This document shows, one piece after another, positions 8,973 through 14,584 of a stretch of DNA of 19,582 bases (position 1 is the first letter of the stretch; each line of letters starts with the position of its first letter). Where the stretch lies: contig JAGLSJ010000003.1 in the NCBI GenBank assembly GCA_023270095.1, positions 1 through 19,582 of the forward strand, in the 5' to 3' direction. Origin of the DNA: Minisyncoccota bacterium (lineage in GTDB: Bacteria; Patescibacteriota; Minisyncoccia; JAHIHE01; JAGLIN01). The notes beneath the pieces were generated by a model. It searched no databases. It saw only the letters and a program-made list of their open reading frames with translations, and was not told where the DNA came from. The translations under genes and the position numbers were made by a program.

Positions 8973-9956
8973 ATGATTATAAAAGATAAAATTTGGAATA
9001 AAATTGTGATTGATGATGATTTAATTGAGCAAATCATCAAAGACAAAGATTTTCAACGATTGAAAGATGTGTCACAATTTGGAATTTTCAAACACTGCTT
9101 TTTATTTGACATTGAATTTAGCAGATTTGAACATAGCGTCGGAGTTTATTATTTATTAAAAAAATTCGGAGCAAAAAAGGATGAATGTATCGCCGGACTT
9201 TTACATGACATTTCTCACGGAGCTTTTTCACATGTACTTGATTTAATATTTATTAATGACGGCAATGAAGAATTCGCTGATAGCATTTTATATGAAAAAA
9301 TATCGAATTCTCATATTGGAAAAATTTTGAAAGAGAACGGTTATAATTTAGATAAAATTATAAACAATCAAAAACATATTATTCTTGATCAAGAGTTGCC
9401 AGATATAGCTGCAGACAGAATAGATTATACACTGAGAGATCCCCTAGGAATGAATATTCAATTGGCAAAGAAAATTATCAGTTCTTTGAAGATTGTGAAA
9501 GGGGAGTTTGTTTTTAACAATTCATTTGTCGCAAATCTTTTTGCTCAACAATATTATGTTTTAAATAATGAATTCTGGTCTTCTGCTTTTTGGACCGTAA
9601 ATCACAAAATCCTTGCTCAAATCATCAAGCACAGCATCGAAAAAGATTACATTAAAAAAGAAGACTTATTTTCCTTAGATGATCACCAAATAACAAAAAT
9701 TATTGAAGGAAAGAAAGACAAAGAAATTTCAAGATTAATAAAAAAGATGAAAAATCTTGATTATCATAAAATTGAAATCGTTGGAAAAGGGGAGGAGTAT
9801 GATTATTGTTGGAAGAAAAAGAATCGATTCGTTAATCCAAAAATATTAATTAATAGGAGGGTTAAAAAGTTAAGTGATATAAATTTGAAATGGAAGCTTA
9901 AGCTTGAATATTTTAAAAAACATCCCTATTTTGAATATAAGGTTAAATTAAAATAA
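8973..9956 (+). CDS. HD-domain phosphohydrolase (dGTPase/SAMHD1-like, COG1078 type)
   Basis: This metal-dependent phosphohydrolase belongs to the HD superfamily related to dGTP triphosphohydrolases and SAMHD1-like proteins; likely substrates are dNTPs or other nucleotides. The metal ligands are visible: His54 in RFEHSVGVYYL, the His78-Asp79 doublet in LLHDISHGAFSH, and Asp148 in a DRIDYTLRD segment that is characteristic of this subgroup. The length of 327 residues is within the range of short members. The ATG follows the stop of the membrane-protein gene with one intervening base, so the two are almost certainly co-expressed. The last ~50 residues are rich in Lys and aromatic residues and could bind nucleic acid. 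Alternatives such as a cyclic-nucleotide or (p)ppGpp hydrolase are less likely because their extra motifs are missing. Confidence 0.85.
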   Translation: MIIKDKIWNKIVIDDDLIEQIIKDKDFQRLKDVSQFGIFKHCFLFDIEFSRFEHSVGVYYLLKKFGAKKDECIAGLLHDISHGAFSHVLDLIFINDGNEEFADSILYEKISNSHIGKILKENGYNLDKIINNQKHIILDQELPDIAADRIDYTLRDPLGMNIQLAKKIISSLKIVKGEFVFNNSFVANLFAQQYYVLNNEFWSSAFWTVNHKILAQIIKHSIEKDYIKKEDLFSLDDHQITKIIEGKKDKEISRLIKKMKNLDYHKIEIVGKGEEYDYCWKKKNRFVNPKILINRRVKKLSDINLKWKLKLEYFKKHPYFEYKVKLK

Positions 9957-9971
9957 ATTAATTCTTATAAT
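9943..9971 (+). promoter_or_regulatory. Promoter for a leaderless transcript of the coiled-coil gene
   Basis: TATAAT (9966-9971) ends 7 bp before the ATG at 9979, the distance at which transcription normally starts. A weak -35, TTAAAT (9943-9948), is 17 bp upstream. The mRNA would begin at or next to its start codon. Confidence 0.5.
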
Positions 9972-9978
9972 AAATACT

Positions 9979-10344
9979 ATGAGTAAAGAAACATTTTACA
10001 ATAATCATAAGAGAGAAATGGACGAACTACTAGATACAGAAGTTGATTCTAAAATAACCTCTGAATTAGAAGAAGAGGAAAAGAAAAGGGAAGAAATACT
10101 ATCTGAAATAAATAAATCCGAACCTTTAATCTCTGAAAAAATCAGTGGAAGAGATAGGGGTTTAACTCTTGAACAAAAAAAAGCTAAACTAAAAAAATTA
10201 ATAGAATATTTAGAAATTCTTAAGCATAACAATGGCAAAAAAGCTCCTTTAATAGTAAAAGGTAAAAATGGCGTTGTAATAGAGCAAGAATTAGAAATAA
10301 TCGAAAGTGAAATAAAAAAAATAAAAAAAGAATTAGGAAAATAA
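9979..10344 (+). CDS. Small charged coiled-coil protein, function unknown
   Basis: A 121-residue, very Lys/Glu-rich protein that I do not recognise. It has two helical segments (about residues 8-48 and 63-85) and a C-terminal helix from about 100 to 119, separated by a short beta-like stretch around residues 88-100 (APLIVKGKNGVVIEQ). No Cys, no signal peptide and no membrane segment are present. Its start follows a TATAAT by 7 bp with no Shine-Dalgarno, consistent with leaderless translation. It sits 22 bp after the HD phosphohydrolase gene and may be a third member of that cluster, or an independent gene. Confidence 0.65.
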   Translation: MSKETFYNNHKREMDELLDTEVDSKITSELEEEEKKREEILSEINKSEPLISEKISGRDRGLTLEQKKAKLKKLIEYLEILKHNNGKKAPLIVKGKNGVVIEQELEIIESEIKKIKKELGK

Positions 10345-10388
10345 AATTTATTTTTTGCAAAATATTCAATTAGCGTTTTATTTATAAT

Positions 10389-10417
10389 TTGTTAAGAAGG
10401 GCAGTGATTTTTAAAAT
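10389..10417 (+). promoter_or_regulatory. Promoter of a candidate small RNA
   Basis: TTGTTA (10389-10394) and TAAAAT (10412-10417) are 17 bp apart. The bases after the -10, AAATACTATG, are identical to those after the TATAAT in front of the coiled-coil gene at 9979, suggesting the same kind of start region. Confidence 0.45.
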
Positions 10418-10423
10418 AAATAC

Positions 10424-10492
10424 TATGTCGCACAAGGTAGGTTTTACGACATAAGCTAACTTTTTAAACTTACTGTTAGGTAAGTCTTTTTT
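10424..10492 (+). ncRNA. Candidate ~65-nt structured RNA with own terminator
   Basis: Directly after the promoter comes a 7-bp hairpin, TATGTCG (10424-10430) with CGACATA (10447-10453) and a 16-nt loop. A second hairpin follows, ACTTAC (10468-10473) with GTAAGT (10480-10485), running into a T-rich tail (10487-10492 and beyond), which looks like a rho-independent terminator. The loop of the second hairpin contains GTTAG (10475-10479), complementary to CTAAC at 10456-10460, so an H-type pseudoknot is possible. A nine-codon frame (10425-10454, MSHKVGFTT) overlaps the first hairpin; it could be a leader peptide, but its size is consistent with chance. I do not match it to a known RNA family. Confidence 0.4.
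10468..10492 (+). terminator. Hairpin plus T-run ending the candidate small RNA
   Basis: A six-bp stem ACTTAC/GTAAGT with loop TGTTAG is followed by C and six T. The stem is short, so strength is uncertain; it may also be the terminator for the coiled-coil gene ending at 10344. Confidence 0.5.
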
Positions 10493-10526
10493 ATTTTAAA
10501 ATATACAGAAAATATAATTTGTCCTT

Positions 10527-10619
10527 GAACTTGATTCAGAATCTTTTGTGGTATAGGTTTTTATTTACCTATAAATCATAAAACTAGTGTTAACAGACAA
10601 TAGATTCTGAATCAAGTTC
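10527..10619. repeat. 18-bp perfect inverted repeat around an inner hairpin
   Basis: The arms at 10527-10544 and 10602-10619 (AGATTCTGAATCAAGTTC on the right) are exact reverse complements over 18 bp, with 57 bp between them. Within the interval TATAGGT (10552-10558) pairs with ACCTATA (10567-10573). The arms contain the palindromic core GATTC-A-GAATC. It may be a fold-back (MITE-like) element or a recombination or protein-binding site. No target-site duplication or open frame is visible. Confidence 0.65.
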
Positions 10620-10636
10620 GCTTTGAGAAAAATTCA

Positions 10637-10669
10637 CATAAAAAAATAAGAAATATTACTTTCTTATTT
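10637..10669 (-). terminator. Terminator of the small cysteine-rich gene
   Basis: Read on the - strand, AAATAAGAAA and TTTCTTATTT (10669 down to 10644) form a perfect 10-bp stem with a six-base loop, followed by a T-run. It begins 9 bp after the stop of the 45-residue gene at 10679. Confidence 0.7.
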
Positions 10670-10678
10670 AATAATTTA

Positions 10679-10816
10679 TTATAAACATCGTTCCCCATGC
10701 TTTGTTCTAGTATATTTTGCCAGTTCAATTGCTAATCTTGCCTTATAAAGATTGCAATTATCTCTTAAATGTCCCTCACATTCTCCTACTACAGAACAGA
10801 ATACACAGCCTCTCAT
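10679..10816 (-). CDS. Small cysteine-rich protein (45 residues), unknown
   Basis: This short gene encodes a 45-residue protein with Cys at 4, 7, 13, 21 and 44 and His at 16 and 40. The spacing C4-x2-C7-x5-C13-x2-H16 followed by C21 looks like a compact metal-binding site, probably zinc; residues 22-36 form a likely helix (LYKARLAIELAKY). I do not recognise the family. Support for a real gene is contextual: an AGGAGG Shine-Dalgarno ends 8 bases before the ATG, a promoter with 17-bp spacing lies upstream at 10907-10935, and a strong hairpin terminator begins 9 bp after the stop. It therefore forms a complete one-gene transcription unit, downstream of and in the same direction as the secreted C39 peptidase. 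A redox or zinc-dependent regulator, or a toxin/antitoxin-like small protein, are guesses only. Confidence 0.62.
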   Translation of the reverse strand: MRGCVFCSVVGECEGHLRDNCNLYKARLAIELAKYTRTKHGERCL

Positions 10817-10824
10817 CTCAATTT

Positions 10825-10830
10825 CCTCCT
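10825..10830 (-). promoter_or_regulatory. Strong Shine-Dalgarno of the small cysteine-rich gene
   Basis: AGGAGG on the - strand, 8 bases before ATG 10816. Many genes in this window lack a recognisable ribosome-binding site, so this perfect one supports the small gene. Confidence 0.7.
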
Positions 10831-10903
10831 AATGCGTTATACATTTTATGTCGTAAAATATTATTACTTTCCCTCCAGTTTTTTCCTCCTTTTCGGTTAT
10901 ATT

Positions 10904-10935
10904 ATTATACTAATTGTAAATTATCATTTGGTCAA
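10904..10935 (-). promoter_or_regulatory. Promoter of the small cysteine-rich gene
   Basis: On the - strand TTGACC (10935-10930) is followed after 17 bp by TAGTAT (10912-10907), overlapping TATAAT (10909-10904, spacing 20). The -35 lies inside the last codons of the C39 peptidase gene, and that gene's TAG stop supplies part of the -10. Confidence 0.55.
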
Positions 10936-12238
10936 CAATAGTGTTTGTTTTGTATATAGAACTCAAATATTTCTGAGTCGTTGAAAGATAAATATTTGCT
11001 CCGCTTTGTCCATTCCATAAAACTGGATCATGAACAACATATCCCTTCGAATCCTTGCTATGAATAACAACATAATGTCCAGCACCTCTTCCCAATGCCT
11101 TGATAAAAACAATTACAGGATGACCACTGGCAATTTCTCGGTCAATTAAGTTCCAATCAGCCTTTGTTAGTCCGTTGGGATTGTGTCCTGTCCTTTTCAC
11201 CAGATCAAGATATCTCCATTGATTTGGCCAACTTATCAAATCACGATAAAAAATTGGTTGCTTAGAAAGTCGCCCTGGGTCAATATCAATGCCATAGTAT
11301 TTATAAACCATAGCAACGGATGCAATCGCACATCCATAATCATCAATTGTGGAATTTGAAAGTCCGATAGTCATACCTTTCCACCGAGAATCATTCTGTG
11401 AAAAATACCAACTTGTCGAAGCAAGATTTTCAGACGGTCTTTCTGCCATAGCTGCAATTTTTGCAATCTCAACCTCCATCTCTCTTGTGAGTCTATTTAT
11501 ATCACCTAAAAGAGTTTTTTTCTGATTTTTCACATTAAACAACAAATCCTGAAATTTATTTTCCTTTCCCTTGGTTTCTCTAAGTAATTTTTCTTTGCTT
11601 TCTTTTTGAGCATCAACCATTTCTTTTTGAACCACAAGTTTTTTATTCAATTCTTCAAATTCAGATTTCTTCTCTTGCGCCTCTTCTCTTTTCTCTTCAA
11701 GTTCTTGTTTGGTTCTGTTGAGATTATCAAGAGTTTCTTTGATCTTTTCTCCTATTGTATTTACATATTCCGCCTCATTGAAAAATTCTGAAAGTTCATC
11801 GCTACTGAGAAGAATTTCGAGTATAGACTCATTGTCATATTCATTAATTTTTCGCAACAGTTTTTTAAGAGTTTCTTTTTGATTTTTAATTTCCTCTTCT
11901 TTTTGTACTATATTAGCTATTAAATTTTCAATCTCAAAACTTGTTTGCTCAATTTTTGCCTGTGTTGATTGTATTTCAACATCAAGCTGAGCAATTTGAG
12001 CATCAAGAAGCTCAATCTCATTTTCCAAACTTTGTTTTTGAATTCGAAGATCTTTTATAATATCATTATATTCTTCTGCTTGATTTTCCAAATTTTTAAC
12101 AACCTTATTTGCTTCTTCAATTTTATCTTCAATTTCTCCAATTAAATCAGCTTTGATACCAGAAAAAGGCATCAAAACAAAAGATACTATAAGCAATAAT
12201 GAAGTTAGCTTTTCTATTTTCTTCCGTTTTTCTTTCAT
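10910..12238 (-). CDS. Secreted coiled-coil protein with C39-like cysteine peptidase domain
   Basis: A 442-residue exported protein. Residues 1-30 form a Sec signal peptide (KKIEK, then hydrophobic LTSLLLIVSFVLMPF, cleavage near IKA). About 31-275 is a long heptad-rich coiled coil resembling the N-terminal part of EnvC/PcsB, the proteins that FtsEX uses to switch on cell-wall hydrolases at division. The C-terminal ~160 residues form a papain-like C39 (C39_2) domain with Cys303 (YGCAIASVAM), His388 (GAGHYVVIH) and Asp404 (VHDP), a plausible catalytic triad. In PcsB-type proteins the catalytic end is usually CHAP, and in EnvC it is LytM, so a C39-like end is a different combination. Likely role: cleavage of peptidoglycan peptides or a surface protein outside the cytoplasmic membrane (inference). 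It has its own promoter at 12278-12306. Confidence 0.88.
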   Translation of the reverse strand: MKEKRKKIEKLTSLLLIVSFVLMPFSGIKADLIGEIEDKIEEANKVVKNLENQAEEYNDIIKDLRIQKQSLENEIELLDAQIAQLDVEIQSTQAKIEQTSFEIENLIANIVQKEEEIKNQKETLKKLLRKINEYDNESILEILLSSDELSEFFNEAEYVNTIGEKIKETLDNLNRTKQELEEKREEAQEKKSEFEELNKKLVVQKEMVDAQKESKEKLLRETKGKENKFQDLLFNVKNQKKTLLGDINRLTREMEVEIAKIAAMAERPSENLASTSWYFSQNDSRWKGMTIGLSNSTIDDYGCAIASVAMVYKYYGIDIDPGRLSKQPIFYRDLISWPNQWRYLDLVKRTGHNPNGLTKADWNLIDREIASGHPVIVFIKALGRGAGHYVVIHSKDSKGYVVHDPVLWNGQSGANIYLSTTQKYLSSIYKTNTIVDQMIIYN

Positions 12239-12277
12239 TAAATTAAAAAGAGTTGTAATTTAAAACTATTTTTCTTA

Positions 12278-12306
12278 ATTATAGCATATTTTTTAGTTTT
12301 ATTCAA
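12278..12306 (-). promoter_or_regulatory. Promoter of the C39 peptidase gene
   Basis: TTGAAT (12306-12301) and an extended -10, TGC then TATAAT (12283-12278), are separated by 17 bp, 40 bp before ATG 12238. It is the best-formed promoter in the window. Confidence 0.75.
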
Positions 12307-12329
12307 CCATCTAAGACTACAATTCACAA

Positions 12330-13850
12330 CTATAATTTTTCAATCGCAAACTCAATTCTTTTCAAAACTTTTTCTTTCCCAAGAACTTCCGCGACTTCAA
12401 ATGGTCCAGGAGATCCTTTGAGTCCTGTAAGAGCAACTCGAAGAGGCCAGAAAACCTCTCCTCTCTTGAGACTATTTTTTTCAACCAGATCATTCAAAAT
12501 TTCAAGTAGCTTCTCGCTTTGAAAATTATTCTCATCAATATTTTTTAACTCCTCAAAAACTAATTGCAAATTATTCTTGGCATCTTCAATAGTCATTTTT
12601 TTCCAAATCAATAACTCTTTTTCATAATCAAGTTTATCAGAAAAAATAAACTTCACAGACTCCCCTATTTCAGAGATCTTTTTCATTCTTTCCTGTTCAA
12701 GCGCAATAACCTTTTTCAAATACTCAAAATCAATTTCTTCGTCGGTGCTTGATACTTGATACTTGATACTTGATACTTCTTTAATTAACTTCGCTTCAAT
12801 TAAAAACGGCACACATAATTTTGTTAGCTCGTCTAAATTCATTTTTCGAATATATATCCCATTGATCCAATCAAGTTTTTCGGTATTGAAAATTGAACCA
12901 GCTTTATTCACTCCTAAAAGCTCAAATCTTTGAATCATTTCTTTCAGCGAAAATATTTCTTCTTCAGTTTTTGGATTCCAACCGAGAAGTAAAACAAAAT
13001 TCAAAAGTGCTTCTGGAAGATATCCTTGAAGTAAAAAATCCTCAACAGCCACATCACCTTGTCTTTTGGAAAGTTTGCTCTTGTCAGGATTAAGTAAAAG
13101 CGGAAGATGCGCAAATTCAGGCATATCCCAACCAAACGCTTTGTAAAGAAGAATATGCTTTGGAGTTGAAGGCAGCCACTCCTCTCCTCTAATAACATGA
13201 GAAATTTCCATCAAATAATCATCGACAACATTTGCCAAATGATAAGTTGGAAATCCGTCTGACTTTATAATCACTTGATCATCAATGGTTTTATTCTCAA
13301 TTCTGATTTTTCCATAAACTAAATCCTTGAATTCCACAAACCCTTCTTTGGGAACTTTCAATCTCACAACATAAGGAGTTTTTTCATTAAGGAGTTTTTG
13401 AACTTCATCTTTATTTAATCCCCTGCATTTCCCATCGTACATAGGAGCTAATTTTTGCACTTGTTGATTTTTTCTCATTTTTCCTAATCTCTCTTGACTA
13501 CAGAAGCAATAATATGCATAATCATTTTCTATAAGCTCATCAACATATTTTTTGTATATTTCCAGCCTTTCTGACTGCATATATGGTCCAAAATTGCCTT
13601 TTTGAACGATTTTTCCGTCATTATCTGCAGATACTCCTTCATTATATTCAAGACCCATAAAATCGAGAATTTTCACTAAATTCTCAATTGAACCCTCAAC
13701 ATAGCGAGCCTTATCCGTATCCTCAATTCGCAAAACAAAATCCCCCTCATTATGCTTTGCAAATAAATAGCAATATAAAGCCGTCCGCAAACTTCCTACA
13801 TGTAAATATCCAGTTGGACTTGGCGCAAATCGTGTTCGTATTTTTTTCAT
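12330..13850 (-). CDS. gltX: Glutamyl-tRNA synthetase
   Basis: Attaches glutamate to tRNA-Glu, and possibly to tRNA-Gln in organisms that use the amidotransferase route. The 506-residue length is usual for a bacterial GluRS. Seen: the class I HIGH-type signature in PSPTGYLHVGS (residues 10-20), LRIEDTD, the cysteine-containing insertion (YCFCSQERL, later YDGKC) that can bind zinc, the FPTYHLANVVDD and RGEEWLPSTPKH segments of the active site, and the KMSKS-type KLSKR at 259-263. The C-terminal anticodon-binding part is helical. Residues ~358-368 are encoded by a heptanucleotide tandem repeat, giving a low-complexity insert (SSIKYQVSS) between the two C-terminal regions; the frame is intact. 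A TATAAT lies at 13891-13886 on the - strand; the -35 is unclear. Confidence 0.97.
   Translation of the reverse strand: MKKIRTRFAPSPTGYLHVGSLRTALYCYLFAKHNEGDFVLRIEDTDKARYVEGSIENLVKILDFMGLEYNEGVSADNDGKIVQKGNFGPYMQSERLEIYKKYVDELIENDYAYYCFCSQERLGKMRKNQQVQKLAPMYDGKCRGLNKDEVQKLLNEKTPYVVRLKVPKEGFVEFKDLVYGKIRIENKTIDDQVIIKSDGFPTYHLANVVDDYLMEISHVIRGEEWLPSTPKHILLYKAFGWDMPEFAHLPLLLNPDKSKLSKRQGDVAVEDFLLQGYLPEALLNFVLLLGWNPKTEEEIFSLKEMIQRFELLGVNKAGSIFNTEKLDWINGIYIRKMNLDELTKLCVPFLIEAKLIKEVSSIKYQVSSTDEEIDFEYLKKVIALEQERMKKISEIGESVKFIFSDKLDYEKELLIWKKMTIEDAKNNLQLVFEELKNIDENNFQSEKLLEILNDLVEKNSLKRGEVFWPLRVALTGLKGSPGPFEVAEVLGKEKVLKRIEFAIEKL
12748..12778. repeat. Heptanucleotide tandem repeat inside gltX
   Basis: Four perfect units of GATACTT (12751-12778) follow a partial unit CTT (12748-12750). 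On the coding strand the unit is AAGTATC. As 7 is not a multiple of 3, a change of one or two units would shift the gltX frame, whereas a change of three units would keep it. Confidence 0.95.
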
Positions 13851-13904
13851 TTTAGTTTAATTTATATATTTATTATTTGAATTACATTATAACTTTATTT
13901 TTAT

Positions 13905-13938
13905 ATCCTTCGATTTATTAAATTCACTAGAATGACAA
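13905..13938. repeat. Degenerate palindromic-repeat remnant
   Basis: Read on the - strand, TTGTCATTCT at the right end leads to CGAAGGAT at the left. These ends resemble the TGTCAT...CGA... edges of the 105-bp repeats but without the full inner sequence. It lies between ruvX and gltX. This may be a decayed or related copy; the similarity is short. Confidence 0.35.
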
Positions 13939-13972
13939 TCAAATTATAATTCAACCTCGCAACAAAACTTTT

Positions 13973-14380
13973 TTAACTCCTCTGATCCAAATAATCCTGC
14001 AAAATAATTCGTGCCGCTTCTTGATCGATAACTTCTCTTAGATCCTCTCTTTTTACACCAGAGAGCAAAAGGTTTTCTTCGGCCATTTTTGAGGTATAAA
14101 CTTCGTTTATCGTTTGAAGAGGAAGATTGATTTCATCTTTCAAAAGAACTATAAATTTTTCCGTCTTTCTCGCTTGTTCACTTTCTGATTTCAAGCCAAC
14201 AGGAATACCAACCAAAAATTCACCAACACCTTCTTTGGCGATAATCTCTTTTATATTTAAAATTGAAGTTTCTAATGACTTATTTTCCAATGTCAAAAGA
14301 CGACTGGCGAGTTTTCGATTTTTATCAGAAATTGCCAAGCCAATTTTTCGATCTCCATAATCAATTGAAAGTATTTTCAT
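13973..14380 (-). CDS. ruvX: Putative pre-16S rRNA nuclease / Holliday junction resolvase-like RuvX (YqgF)
   Basis: A 135-residue RNase H-fold protein of the YqgF/RuvX family, which matures the 5' end of 16S rRNA and has been proposed to resolve Holliday junctions. Seen: DYGDRKIGLA with catalytic Asp7, VGIPVGLKSE (57-66), Glu93 in the position of the usual DERLTT motif (here NEVYTS), and Asp119 in DQEAARIILQDYL. The Arg of the DER motif is replaced by Val. A TAAAAT lies 6 bp before the start codon on the - strand, so a leaderless transcript is possible. Downstream is gltX and upstream is the second 105-bp repeat. Confidence 0.9.
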   Translation of the reverse strand: MKILSIDYGDRKIGLAISDKNRKLASRLLTLENKSLETSILNIKEIIAKEGVGEFLVGIPVGLKSESEQARKTEKFIVLLKDEINLPLQTINEVYTSKMAEENLLLSGVKREDLREVIDQEAARIILQDYLDQRS

Positions 14381-14413
14381 AAAATTATTTTAAATTGCAA
14401 AATACTATTTAAA

Positions 14414-14518
14414 TGTCATCTCGAAATGAGTTAAACGATTGAGAGATCTGAAAAATATAATAAATGAGCTAAATTATGTTTATAGATTTCTCGTCGCTAT
14501 AGCTCTGTCGAAATGACA
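14414..14518. repeat. 105-bp palindromic dispersed repeat, copy B
   Basis: Same length as copy A at 3139-3243 and clearly related in reverse complement: ends TGTCATCTCG (14414) and CGAAATGACA (14518), with GAGAGATC and the inner TCTCGTCGCTAT shared. The centre is more diverged. Relative to its flanking genes (map and ruvX, both on the - strand) it has the same orientation as copy A relative to its + strand neighbours. It occupies about half of the 204-bp gap between map and ruvX. Confidence 0.8.
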
Positions 14519-14584
14519 AATTATTATTTTATAATTTAAGGCAAATTATCCTTTTATTAAACTAGACATCTTTAACTGTTAAAT

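Noticed and set aside
10425..10454. Nine-codon open frame MSHKVGFTT after a promoter
   Set aside because: Too short to support as a gene, no Shine-Dalgarno, and it overlaps a hairpin; kept only as part of the candidate RNA.
10717..10984. Two overlapping + strand open frames encoding hydrophobic peptides
   Set aside because: They are antisense to the small cysteine-rich gene and the 3' end of the C39 peptidase gene, overlap each other, and lack ribosome-binding sites.
12748..12778. Possible CRISPR-like array
   Set aside because: The repeats are 7 bp and directly adjacent with no spacers; it is a microsatellite in a coding region.
12330..13850. gltX as a pseudogene broken by the repeat
   Set aside because: The frame is intact on both sides of the repeat and all catalytic motifs are present.
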